Below, piece by piece: positions 7,018-15,653 of a DNA stretch of 64,000 nucleotides. This DNA is from Sulfolobus sp. S-194 (GTDB taxonomy: Archaea > Thermoproteota > Thermoprotei_A > Sulfolobales > Sulfolobaceae), in NCBI RefSeq assembly GCF_012222305.1, contig NZ_CP035730.1, forward strand, positions 2,542,945-2,606,944. Reading direction: 5' to 3'. A program made the translations under genes and the position numbers. The notes beneath the pieces were generated by a model. It was not told where the DNA came from. It saw only the letters and a list, made by a program, of their open reading frames with translations, and searched no databases. The first letter of the stretch is position 1, and each line of letters starts with the position of its first letter.

Positions 7018-9360
7018 TTACTCCCAATAACCAATAGTTGAAGAAGTTGTAGTTGATGAAGAACTCGAAGTTGTAGTTGATGAGGTAGAAGTTATAGCAG
7101 GCATTGTTAATATCCATGGCACTGGTCTAAAGAATGTTAAGTTCACAACTATTCCATTTCCGATTATTATTGGATCTTTAAATACATATCCACTTGATAA
7201 CCAAGTCCACATAGTGGTTGATTGTGAATCTGATGTTATTACAACTGTTATCCATGGTTGTGTAGAGTATAGTTTAGTAGTTACTTGACCATTTATTGCA
7301 TAGGCAAAACCTAATATTGGGGTTTGTCCATTCGGTGCGTTAGGTAGATTGTTTAACTGATAATAGATTATTGAGAAGTCATATGTCTTTAATGTTGTAT
7401 TAGATGTTGTGTTTATTATATATGATCCAGGTTTGATTATAGTTATAATGTTTCCTGCGAAGACTACTCCTCCTTCAGTACCATTTATCTGATAAGTATA
7501 TGCAACTACTGGATTCATACCGTATACTGGGCTTACACTAACACTTGCTGGCATAGGTGATTGACCTACTGGCGTTTGTGAGGCTTCAAATATCCATATT
7601 ACTGGTTTAAAGAATTGTATGTTTGCTATTACTCCATCTCCATATAACCAATGATCAGCGAATTTGTAACCTCCACCAACATATACTGTTCCATTAAATG
7701 TACCTCCAAACCATGTCCATGAAGTCCATGTGTCAGTTGCCCCTAACACTATAGTAATTGCAGGCGATGGGGATTTTGTGGCAGTAACTAGCTCCCATGC
7801 CGGTGTGATTTGTCCATTAATTGCGAATGCAAAAGCATATAGTGGTGTGTAGGACGTGTTAGGTGGTGCGTATACTCCTTCCATACTAAATGTTATTACA
7901 GAGAAGTTGTATAATGATAATGTCTGATTAGTCATTGAATTATAAGCATAAGTACCAGGCTGTATTGTAACAATTATATTACCGTCAGCAATTACAGCAC
8001 CTTTTGTCGCATTAACGGTTACTGTACTTTCACTATTTACTATAAAGGTAGCTGGTCCTAATGGGTAATAAATTGTATCTGAGGCTATTGGGACCATTTG
8101 TACGTTCCATACCTGTTTGACTATTTGCCACATACTATCAGTTGAGTTATACACGAAGTAAGTAGTTACTATTGAATGCATATCATAAATTGCTGGGAAA
8201 CCAGGTTGACCTTGATTTACGAATCCAAATATAACCGTATCATTAACTGTTAATGTAGCATTAGCTCCAGATGGTGATAAATTAATTTGAACTATGGGTG
8301 GTACTGCCGTTCCATTAGGTAATAGATTCTGTAAGTATTCTAATACAAATATAAAGTAACTATCCCATGTACTAAAGAAGCTTTCTATATTTGATAATCC
8401 TTGGTATGTTCCGGCCTTTAACCCTGGTGGTAAAGTACCATTAATTATAAGGGTTGCTGAGGGTGAGAAGTATGTTGCTATAACATTTGGTGGAAATTCT
8501 GCACCTAATGCATTTATCTCATATAAGTATTCTTCCAATACCTGATTAGACTGTAATATATGTTGCGAAGGATAGCCAGCTATTACTGTTGATGGCGGCA
8601 CTTCATTTCCTTTCCACATTAAACTTGTAATATATGGTACTCCATGTATGTATTGTACTATAATTGTGTTAGATGCATTGAATACTTGTAGATATATTGG
8701 ATCATTAGTCGGTGCTACAAAATACTGTACTACATCAGTTATTTCATATGTATTATTACCTAATGCTGTAACTGTAGGTAATGCAGTAGTATAGAAGTAA
8801 ACAGTTTCATATGTAGAGAAGAAGTCAGACAACCAAGTAGAGTTAAATGTTGAAAGCGAATAAGTTCCAGGGAATGGTACACCTTCTATTGTTGCTGTGA
8901 AGTTTGATGCTAAGAATGGGGTAACATCGTTGGGATTCTCAATTGCAATACCATCATAAAATAGCATTACGACATCTAATGCAGCACCTTCTTTTCCAGA
9001 AGTTGTTTTAGCTGCTTGTAATTGAGATTCTAATATACTTATATTATGTTCAGCTTCCATATACAGAGTTTGATACATGCTAAGTAGTGATTCGTTTCCT
9101 TTCAAGTATGTTAAAAGTGTATTGTACATTGATTCTAATGCAGTATAATTCTTAGATAATTGAGAATATTTTGACTGTAGTGACATATATTGATTGCTTA
9201 GATTCATATAGGTAGATGAAAGTGAAGATAACGAAGAATAGGATGATTGTAGTGCTGAGTATTTTCCAGATATAGTTGAATATTCATAAAAACCTACTGC
9301 TGCAACTATAAGTAGTATTATAACTACTACTGCAAATATTATGTTTGAAATCCCCTTCAT
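7018..9360 (-). CDS. Large surface glycoprotein with class III (pilin-like) signal
   Basis: A 780-residue protein. It begins MKGISNIIFAVVVIILLIV, a class III archaeal signal whose K-G-I site is the type cut by PibD. Residues about 30-118 form a Ser/Leu/Tyr-rich coiled coil. Two NTF2/SnoaL-like regions follow (about 125-255 and 270-430). Then comes a tandem duplication of about 130-150 residues: IQPGTYAYNSMTNQTLSLY and IKPGSYIINTTSNTTLKTY, with ends QFFKPVIWIFEA and TFFRPVPWILTM. A Ser/Thr-rich tail of about 20 residues ends the protein with no C-terminal membrane segment. There are many N-glycosylation sequons. It probably sits outside the membrane, assembled or anchored through the pilin-like segment. 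Its function is unknown; a bindosome-type or cell-surface structural role is possible. Confidence 0.7.
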   Translation of the reverse strand: MKGISNIIFAVVVIILLIVAAVGFYEYSTISGKYSALQSSYSSLSSLSSTYMNLSNQYMSLQSKYSQLSKNYTALESMYNTLLTYLKGNESLLSMYQTLYMEAEHNISILESQLQAAKTTSGKEGAALDVVMLFYDGIAIENPNDVTPFLASNFTATIEGVPFPGTYSLSTFNSTWLSDFFSTYETVYFYTTALPTVTALGNNTYEITDVVQYFVAPTNDPIYLQVFNASNTIIVQYIHGVPYITSLMWKGNEVPPSTVIAGYPSQHILQSNQVLEEYLYEINALGAEFPPNVIATYFSPSATLIINGTLPPGLKAGTYQGLSNIESFFSTWDSYFIFVLEYLQNLLPNGTAVPPIVQINLSPSGANATLTVNDTVIFGFVNQGQPGFPAIYDMHSIVTTYFVYNSTDSMWQIVKQVWNVQMVPIASDTIYYPLGPATFIVNSESTVTVNATKGAVIADGNIIVTIQPGTYAYNSMTNQTLSLYNFSVITFSMEGVYAPPNTSYTPLYAFAFAINGQITPAWELVTATKSPSPAITIVLGATDTWTSWTWFGGTFNGTVYVGGGYKFADHWLYGDGVIANIQFFKPVIWIFEASQTPVGQSPMPASVSVSPVYGMNPVVAYTYQINGTEGGVVFAGNIITIIKPGSYIINTTSNTTLKTYDFSIIYYQLNNLPNAPNGQTPILGFAYAINGQVTTKLYSTQPWITVVITSDSQSTTMWTWLSSGYVFKDPIIIGNGIVVNLTFFRPVPWILTMPAITSTSSTTTSSSSSTTTSSTIGYWE

Positions 9361-10133
9361 TTTAGGTCAAAGTTACATCATATTTTACTATTTTTAAACT
9401 TTTACCCAAAATTACAACGTATATGTTATGATGTTAGCGTTCAGTTTTAAATTTGCTAAACATAGGTATCCCTATAAAAATTACATATGATTAAATTCGA
9501 ATATTTTGAAAGGCTTAAGGAGTTAATAAATAATATGGTATCTTTAAAATTGATACATATGATACTTTATTACTATATAGTTTATATTAAAAACTCTACT
9601 TATCCTTTTTCTTAAGTTATTAAAGGAATATATGTGAAAATATTGCCGATACTTGTATACTGAGTAAGTAAAATCTCTATAGAGAGCAGACACTAAGACA
9701 ATATGTATGTATACGTTAGTTAGATTTTTAGCTAATTGATGAGACTATTTAGGATTCAACCTTTAATTGAGGTGTTTTTTGAACTAGTCCTATCGATTTT
9801 ATATTCAAGTGACTTACAAGGTATGATGGGACATAACCTAGAGACAGTTGATGAATAAACTGATTTAGGCTAGTAGTATTTCTGTTTCTGTTGTTTTAAC
9901 GTCTAATTTCTTTTGGAATTTTCTATTAGCTCTTAGTCTATTCTGCTATTTCTAAGTAGAACAATTCTGTGATATTTAGGTGTCTAAAAGTAAAATGATA
10001 GTTATAGAGGTATTTTATATGTTTCATCGGTTTGCACTACATAATCTAACAGAGACGTAGCTTGTTATCTCATTTTGTTAAAATAGAATAAAAATCTTAA
10101 AAACCTCATAAGTATCAAAAATTCATAATTATA
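9361..10133. other. Gene-poor stretch of about 770 bases
   Basis: No convincing gene is present. The first 40 bases hold a TATA-like sequence (rc GTTTAAAAATAG, near 9388-9398) for the minus-strand surface protein gene. A short plus-strand frame at 9739-9858 encodes 39 residues starting MRLFRIQPLIEVFFELVL, without a clear promoter or ribosome-binding site. It may be a relic of a mobile element or chance. The rest is A/T-rich sequence with many stop codons in all frames. Confidence 0.5.
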
Positions 10134-11240
10134 CTAGATTTTTATGTTTAATCTTTTGTTTAAGAAGTCTAGCCATAAGAAAAAGGATAAGGAGAAGCCA
10201 AAGAATCCCATAAAGTAAGCTTGTGAAATATTGTTATTTGAAACTAATGCAGTTAGTGCACTACCTCCAGCTGAGGCGAAGCTTTCACCAGCGTTAAAAA
10301 TGCCTAAAATTGCTCCTCTATTTTTCTGAAGATTTTTAAATATAAGTGAAAAGAAGGATGTGCTATATAGAGGATATAATGAGCCAAAGGTTATAAAAGG
10401 GATAAATATAGAATCTGAAATATTAATTTTTAAAAATGTTATTAGACTCATGAATATCATTATAATACCTCTTAAACTCATAACTAGAAAACTGTAGTAA
10501 ATTTCATTTCCTTTTATGATTTTTACCGATTTGTTATACATGAATTCATTTATTATATACAGAAACGTATAACTTAAGAAATAGATATATTTAGGGATTC
10601 TAAACAAAGTGAGTGTAGGTATATATGTTACATAAAATATCTCTGCTGATAAATTAAACATAGAGAAGGAGATTAAAGCTTCATATAGGTCTTTTATTGC
10701 TTTACTTTTCTCTTTCTTATCCTCTCTAATTTCACCTTTATATCTGGGTACAAATATAATGTTAAGTACTAAGGCAACTAGAAATAGAATGAGCATTATT
10801 CTAAAATCAGAAATTAATGCTCCTAGTAAACTTCCTATTATATTCCCTGCTAAGGAAAGTTGCGAAAGTCTCACATTTCCTAATACAGTTTTTTCAGCTT
10901 CTAATTGTTCTAAAAGTAAGACAGAATATAATGGTCCGTCAAGCGCTGAGAAAAAACCTAAAATTGTATATCCTATTACTCCTAAACTCGTTTTAAGTAT
11001 TAAGTAAGATATAATCATTCCAACGCTAGGTAATAATATGAAGAAGGAATACCTTTCTTTGCTTTTATCTATTATAACGCCCCAAATATAAGATCCGATA
11101 CCATTAGCTATGTTATTTAATGTTATACTTAGCCCTAATAGTACCATAGAGTGTGTATTCTGATACAGAGAAATAGGATAAAGCAATGATAACATTGTTA
11201 AACCTGCTATAATAAATGTCTGTCCTACGAAATACTTCAC
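10134..11240 (-). CDS. Major facilitator superfamily transporter-like protein
   Basis: This 368-residue protein has about 11-12 hydrophobic membrane segments. After the second segment comes a short cytoplasmic loop with basic and acidic residues (IIDKSKERYSFFILL), where MFS proteins carry their loop 2-3 motif, and a central hydrophilic loop (RYKGEIREDKKEKSKAIKD) separates two halves. Near the C-terminus is GAILGIFNAGESFASAGGSAL, typical of MFS exporters. It is slightly shorter than usual. Substrate unknown. It is divergent from the ion-transporter-like gene at 11336. Confidence 0.7.
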   Translation of the reverse strand: MKYFVGQTFIIAGLTMLSLLYPISLYQNTHSMVLLGLSITLNNIANGIGSYIWGVIIDKSKERYSFFILLPSVGMIISYLILKTSLGVIGYTILGFFSALDGPLYSVLLLEQLEAEKTVLGNVRLSQLSLAGNIIGSLLGALISDFRIMLILFLVALVLNIIFVPRYKGEIREDKKEKSKAIKDLYEALISFSMFNLSAEIFYVTYIPTLTLFRIPKYIYFLSYTFLYIINEFMYNKSVKIIKGNEIYYSFLVMSLRGIIMIFMSLITFLKINISDSIFIPFITFGSLYPLYSTSFFSLIFKNLQKNRGAILGIFNAGESFASAGGSALTALVSNNNISQAYFMGFFGFSLSFFLWLDFLNKRLNIKI

Positions 11241-11335
11241 AAAAATTTAGCTTGTAAATAAGGGTTATAAGGGAAATTGCTCTTTAACGTTTAATTTTCA
11301 GATACCCTTTTTAGTCTTTCATAGCTACTTATCTT

Positions 11336-12565
11336 GTGTATTTAGTTGCCTTAATTATTGCAATTATAGTTTATGGTATGATTGCTTTTAGAGGTTTAAC
11401 AAAAATACCTCCTTGGGCTTCTATGTTTTTTGGTGGAGTTTTGATGATAGTTTTCGGTGTTATTGATGTTAATCAAGCTCTTGAATCAATTAATCTTGAT
11501 GTAATTCTCTTTCTTATCACACTCTTTATTTTTTCATCATCACTTGAAGTATCTGGTTTTCTTAAATATTTAGCTTATTTGATTATAAATAAATATAGGG
11601 AAAGTAGGAAAATAATGTTTTATATTCTTTTATATTCTGGTCTATTATCAAATTTAGTTACTAATGACGGTGTTTCAGCTAGTTGGACTCCAGTTATATT
11701 AGAGGTTTCAAGATATATGAACGTAGATGAAATGCCATATTTATATTCTCTAGCTTTCGGCGTAACAATAGGAAGTGTCATGATGCCTACTGGAAATCCG
11801 CAAAATCTTCTTATAGCTCTTGAAGGAAATTTAAAAGAACCTTTTGTCTCGTTCCTAGAATTTTTAGCTATTCCTACTATTATTAATTTATTCTTATCAT
11901 ACTATGTTATGTTACTTCTCTTTAAGAATAGATTAGAAAATATAAAAATAGATGATATAAAAATAGATATAAACTTAAATAAACACCTAGCTTATTCTTC
12001 TCTATTTCTTCTTTTTATAACTGTGATATTATTCTTTATTCTAAGTTTTATTAGAATTGATATCCTATTAGCATCTCTTACAACTTCATCAATTCTTCTT
12101 CTAATAAATAAAGAGAGGAGAGAAATAATGAGCAAGATTGACTGGTCAACAATATTATTTTTTATAGGTCTTTTTATTTTTACGGAAGGTCTTTATAAGG
12201 GGGGCATAATTCAATTAATATATCAAGTTTTACCTCCACCCACTAATGTTCTTCTTATTATGGTTTCTAGTATCTTATTAAGTCAAGTTTTAAGCAATGT
12301 GCCACTAGTAGCAATATATATCCCAGAAATGATACACCTAGGTGCAACTTCTACTATTGATTGGATTGCGTTAGCCGCGGGAAGTACAATAGCGGGTAAT
12401 TTTACATTAATTGGTGCAGCAAGTAATATAATTATATCTGAGGCTTCAGAAAGCAGAGGAGGAAAAAGTTTTAGTTTCTTTGAATTTATGAAATATTCAA
12501 TACCCGTTTTAGTAGTTAACTTCACTATCCTCTATATCTTTATTTCTTTAGTTGGAATAATCTAG
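11336..12565 (+). CDS. ArsB/NhaD-type anion or sodium transporter permease
   Basis: A 409-residue polytopic membrane protein with ten or more hydrophobic segments. MMPTGNPQNLLIALEG near residues 143-158 and AGNFTLIGAASNIIISE near 354-370 are the paired hairpin signatures of the ion-transporter superfamily (ArsB, NhaD, DASS/SLC13). It may export arsenite or move dicarboxylates or Na+; no neighbouring arsenic-resistance gene supports arsenite. The start is a GTG with only a weak T-rich box upstream. Its 3' end overlaps the convergent acyl-CoA dehydrogenase gene by 26 bases. Confidence 0.75.
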   Translation: MYLVALIIAIIVYGMIAFRGLTKIPPWASMFFGGVLMIVFGVIDVNQALESINLDVILFLITLFIFSSSLEVSGFLKYLAYLIINKYRESRKIMFYILLYSGLLSNLVTNDGVSASWTPVILEVSRYMNVDEMPYLYSLAFGVTIGSVMMPTGNPQNLLIALEGNLKEPFVSFLEFLAIPTIINLFLSYYVMLLLFKNRLENIKIDDIKIDINLNKHLAYSSLFLLFITVILFFILSFIRIDILLASLTTSSILLLINKERREIMSKIDWSTILFFIGLFIFTEGLYKGGIIQLIYQVLPPPTNVLLIMVSSILLSQVLSNVPLVAIYIPEMIHLGATSTIDWIALAAGSTIAGNFTLIGAASNIIISEASESRGGKSFSFFEFMKYSIPVLVVNFTILYIFISLVGII

Positions 12566-13679
12566 ATACTGCTACTAATTGCATTTCATTTGTTCCTTCA
12601 GCTATTTCCATAATCTTTGCATCTCTATATAGTCTTTCAACTTTAGAACCTCTATTTAATCCATGTCCACCGAAAATATGCAATGCAAGTCTAGTTACTT
12701 CTGTTGCTGTTACTGCAGCATAATATTTAGCCATAGATGCTTCTGTAGTAGCTTCGTAACCATTATCAAATAATTGGGCTGCTCTCCATGTGAGTAATCT
12801 TGCCGCTTCAACTTTTATGTAAGCATCAGCCAAGTTAAAGGAAATCCATTCTTGTTCTATTAATGCTTTACCAAACTGCTTTCTTGATTGTGCTCTTGAA
12901 ATAGCTTCTTCAAGAGCACCTCTCGCAATTCCTACTGCAATTCCGGCATATCCATTTCTACTAACCATTAAAGCTTTTAATGCTCCTCTATAAGCATCAC
13001 CTTCTTTACCTATTATACTATCCTTTGGGATTCTTACGTTGTTAAATTTAACATAAGATACTCCTGCACCTCTAATCCCCATTAAATCAAGTTTATGTAT
13101 TTCTATTCCTGGTAGTTTAGAATCTATAAGCAAGAGTGAAATACCTTGTCTATCCCCTGGATTTCCACTAGTTCTTGCTAAAACAACCATCTTCGTAGAG
13201 AAAGATGCTGCACTAGTGAAGATTTTCTCACCATTTAAAACTAATTCATTTCCATCTGGTTTTGCTATAGTTTGTAAAGCTCCTAAATCAGAACCTGCCT
13301 GTGGCTCTGTTAATGCAACTGCATAAACTTCCTTTGCTTTTATTCCTTTCTCTATCCATTCTTGTGCTGAATCCCCACCTACGGAGACTAATAGCTGTAA
13401 TGCGTTTTGTTGTGTATGTAAAGAATGCGATGCTCCTCCGCTTTCAGCTCCCAATTCTTCCGTTGCTATTGCAAAAGCCATTTCGCCTAACGCTAATCCT
13501 CCGTATTTTGTTGGTTGCTTCATTCCTAGTAAACCCATTTCTCCTAGGTCTTTTACTATCTTATCTCCTCCATCATTTGTTTCATCCATTTGTTTTGCAT
13601 ATTCTCTTACAGTTTTCTGAGCATATTCTCTAATTTTTACTCTATATTCTTCTAATTCCTTACTTAGTGAGAACATCAT
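12540..13679 (-). CDS. Acyl-CoA dehydrogenase
   Basis: A 379-residue flavoprotein of the acyl-CoA dehydrogenase family, at the usual length. It has the ALTEPQAGSDLGALQT signature near residues 122-137, RKQFGKALIEQ near 266-276, and IFGGHGLNRGSKVERLYRDAK near 336-356. MEIAEGTNEMQ follows, with the Glu expected as catalytic base. It oxidises an acyl-CoA to the 2-enoyl-CoA with FAD and passes electrons to ETF. Two ATGs (13679, 13676) are possible starts; a TATA-like TTTAATATT (rc) near 13701-13710 favours leaderless initiation there. Confidence 0.88.
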   Translation of the reverse strand: MMFSLSKELEEYRVKIREYAQKTVREYAKQMDETNDGGDKIVKDLGEMGLLGMKQPTKYGGLALGEMAFAIATEELGAESGGASHSLHTQQNALQLLVSVGGDSAQEWIEKGIKAKEVYAVALTEPQAGSDLGALQTIAKPDGNELVLNGEKIFTSAASFSTKMVVLARTSGNPGDRQGISLLLIDSKLPGIEIHKLDLMGIRGAGVSYVKFNNVRIPKDSIIGKEGDAYRGALKALMVSRNGYAGIAVGIARGALEEAISRAQSRKQFGKALIEQEWISFNLADAYIKVEAARLLTWRAAQLFDNGYEATTEASMAKYYAAVTATEVTRLALHIFGGHGLNRGSKVERLYRDAKIMEIAEGTNEMQLVAVSRLFQLKK

Positions 13680-13768
13680 GTATAAATTGTATAAGCAATA
13701 TTAAATTTTGCAGTTCGTAGTAATACGAGAGAGTAAGAAATTTAAGTTAAAGTTAAAAAGTTAAGTTA

Positions 13769-13846
13769 GGGGTATCTAGCCCTCAGACAGCCCCGTAGCG
13801 GGTAGAGTGAGGAGGGCTTCCTGCCGTATAATGGGTGCATAGATCC
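13769..13846 (+). ncRNA. G+C-rich structured RNA element before pibD
   Basis: Seventy-eight bases at about 59% G+C stand out in A/T-rich surroundings. They fold into a closed three-way arrangement. GG-ATCTA (13771-13778, one bulged base) pairs with TAGATCC (13840-13846). GCCCTC (13779-13784) pairs with GAGGGC (13812-13817), enclosing the hairpin CCCG-TAG-CGGG (13792-13802). TGCC (13822-13825) pairs with GGTGCA partners at 13835-13839. It lacks the T-arm of a tRNA and C/D boxes. It ends exactly where the favoured pibD start codon begins, so it may be an independent small RNA or a 5' leader controlling pibD. An A/T-rich promoter-like stretch (TTTAAGTTAAAG) precedes it at 13741-13752. Confidence 0.5.
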
Positions 13847-14560
13847 TTGGAGCTGGTTTATATAATTCAAATATTACTAACAAGCATAATGCTTATTCAT
13901 ACATCATTTTTAGATCTAAAAACTAGAGAGATTGATCTTAAAATTTGGTTAATCTACTCTCCTCTTGTTATATTATTCGTTTTTGAATATCATGATTTAT
14001 CACTTTTTCTATATTTATATTCAGTAATAACTACTAATCTTCTTATACTGATTTTTTATTGGCTATCTTTGATGGGGGGTGCTGATTTATTTCTATCACT
14101 TATTTTATCATTTAGTAACGCTTCTGTAAGACCGCTTTTTTACTCTGAGTTATCTATTATAGGTTTAGAACCACTAACTATTTTATTATATTCTTCTATC
14201 TTTATTTTCCTCTCTGGTTTATTTAATTTTGTAAAAAATTATAAATATACATATAATTATCCACTTACCACTAGGATTGTATTAGCCTTATCTGGTAAGA
14301 GGATTACAGTAAGAGAATTTCTGAATTCGAAATTTCTTTTTCCGTTAACTCAAATTGATGAAAAGAACGGTGTAAGTACTTTAAGAACTACTTTTTCCGT
14401 AGAAGAGGACGATGCTGAGTGGAGAAAAAAATTTAAGGAGTACGTAGAAAAAGGGCTAGTAAAAGAAGATGATTATATATGGGTTATGTGGGGAGTTCCA
14501 GTTATACCCTTTATTGCTTTAGGTTATTTCATAAGTTTAATCATAGGTCTCCCAATCTAA
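13847..14560 (+). CDS. pibD: Class III signal (prepilin/archaellin) peptidase PibD
   Basis: About 237 residues from a TTG start; a GTG at 13835 would add four. It is a polytopic membrane protein of the A24 aspartic peptidases. The first catalytic Asp is in SFLDLKTREIDLK and the second in the GxGD-like MGGADLFLSL, after two to three membrane segments. PibD removes the short N-terminal leader from archaellins, pilins and class III sugar-binding proteins, at the cytoplasmic face. The C-terminal third contains a hydrophilic region and one more membrane segment. A structured G+C-rich element directly precedes the start codon. Confidence 0.85.
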   Translation: MELVYIIQILLTSIMLIHTSFLDLKTREIDLKIWLIYSPLVILFVFEYHDLSLFLYLYSVITTNLLILIFYWLSLMGGADLFLSLILSFSNASVRPLFYSELSIIGLEPLTILLYSSIFIFLSGLFNFVKNYKYTYNYPLTTRIVLALSGKRITVREFLNSKFLFPLTQIDEKNGVSTLRTTFSVEEDDAEWRKKFKEYVEKGLVKEDDYIWVMWGVPVIPFIALGYFISLIIGLPI

Positions 14561-14841
14561 ATTCTTAAAATATAGTACAAAATTATAAGACCCAAAAGGC
14601 TAAGAGTTGCTATTGCCATTGAAGGATAAGCATACATAGGATTATCATATGAAGACCACATCATAAATGCAGAGAATATAACTAATTCCTCTAATACTAA
14701 GATTGCACCTAGAAATGACAAAGCAATAGTCAACCTTGTCTTACTGTATTTTCTTACTTGAAAAAGCTCAAATGCTATTAATCCAGAAATAATTATAGAT
14801 ATTACTGCTATAGTGATGTTAACGAGCCATATGTGTATCAT
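14557..14841 (-). CDS. Small membrane protein, about three membrane segments
   Basis: A 94-residue protein made almost entirely of three hydrophobic segments (VNITIAVISIIISGLIAFE; LTIALSFLGAILVLEELVIF; MAIATLSLLGLIILYYIL) with short loops. No conserved polar or catalytic residue stands out. It is convergent with pibD and overlaps its stop codon by 4 bases. Family and function are not recognised. Confidence 0.65.
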   Translation of the reverse strand: MIHIWLVNITIAVISIIISGLIAFELFQVRKYSKTRLTIALSFLGAILVLEELVIFSAFMMWSSYDNPMYAYPSMAIATLSLLGLIILYYILRI

Positions 14842-15254
14842 ATATATTTTAACCTTATCTCGTATCTTTTAAATTTTTGCCAAGATCAAGAGATAAAGTG
14901 AAACATTACCTAATAACCCTATTATTTTTTTCTCTTGCTTTTTGTTGTAAGATAACCCTATTATTTCACTGTCAACTCTAACGACTCATTTCGTCTGTTA
15001 AGAGGACAACAAAGGCTACCAATAGGAGTTTGGTAATGATAGAGCGCTCATTAATCTTATCAGAGTGGAATCTAATTCCAAAATCTATGGCTTAATGGCA
15101 ACACTATGGTGCTAAATCACTACGGCATTTTCACTATAGGATATCATATTGTAATTTTCTATATCAAAACAGATAAATAAATCCTTAATAAGATTTTATA
15201 TGAACTCTTTTTAAAGCGAAAACTCTTTAAGTTAGTATAAGAGTTAGAATCTGT
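14842..15254. other. Intergenic stretch with a 15-bp direct repeat and hairpins
   Basis: No gene is evident. ATAACCCTATTATTT occurs exactly twice, at 14913-14927 and 14952-14966, 39 bases apart. Further on are ACCAA/TTGGT around a seven-base loop (about 15018-15034), the palindrome GAGCGCTC (about 15043-15050), and the hairpin TGGAAT-CTA-ATTCCA (about 15066-15080). The last 50 bases hold the tRNA promoter, with a TATA-like CTCTTTAAG near 15221-15229. The stretch may be degraded mobile DNA; nothing proves it. Confidence 0.4.
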
Positions 15255-15350
<96 letters not shown>

Positions 15351-15374
15351 CTTTTAAATAGGTGTTTATGTGTA

Positions 15375-15647
15375 ATGCCATGGATATCTGCTAGGTCTGC
15401 TGATAAGTTAGTATATGGGCAAATAATTAAGCTACCTTTTGGTAAAAGGCTAAGAGTTGAGAGCTTTAAGGGGGATAGATGGATTGAGATTTTAAAAATT
15501 GATGAAAATAATTATAAAATAATAGAACACGGATTTAATAATAATGTCTATAATGTAACTGGGAAGGATTTGAAGCATATTTTAAAAGAATTATTTGAGG
15601 TGGAATTTCCTAGAAGTCACCAACTTAGAGTTGTAATTATATCATGA
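15375..15647 (+). CDS. Small conserved-looking protein, possibly PC4-like
   Basis: A 90-residue protein. The frame stays open back into the tRNA, but the ATG at 15375 (MPWISARSADKLVYG) is the sensible start, after a CTTTTAAATA box near 15350-15360. The pattern GKRLRVESFKGDRWIEILK followed by a helix (GKDLKHILKELFEVEF) resembles the beta-sheet-plus-helix layout of PC4-type single-stranded-DNA-binding proteins. This is pattern resemblance only. It lies immediately after the tRNA and is convergent with tfs, leaving a 6-base gap. Confidence 0.6.
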   Translation: MPWISARSADKLVYGQIIKLPFGKRLRVESFKGDRWIEILKIDENNYKIIEHGFNNNVYNVTGKDLKHILKELFEVEFPRSHQLRVVIIS

Positions 15648-15653
15648 TAACAG

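Noticed and set aside
9739..9858. 39-residue plus-strand frame in the gene-poor region as a gene
   Set aside because: No promoter or ribosome-binding site at the right distance, no recognised family, and a stop codon just upstream. Kept only as a remark in the intergenic entry.
9820..9870. C/D-like boxes (ATGATGG, TTGATGA, CTGA)
   Set aside because: The first C box is degenerate, there is no D' box, and TTGATGA is only five bases from CTGA, leaving no room for a guide.
13301..13633. Plus-strand frame antisense to the acyl-CoA dehydrogenase
   Set aside because: Leucine-rich shadow of a strongly conserved gene on the other strand, with no promoter.
13769..13846. tRNA or tRNA pseudogene
   Set aside because: The length and closing stem are tRNA-like, but there is no TTCAAAT-type T loop, no proper anticodon arm, and the D-arm resemblance is partial.
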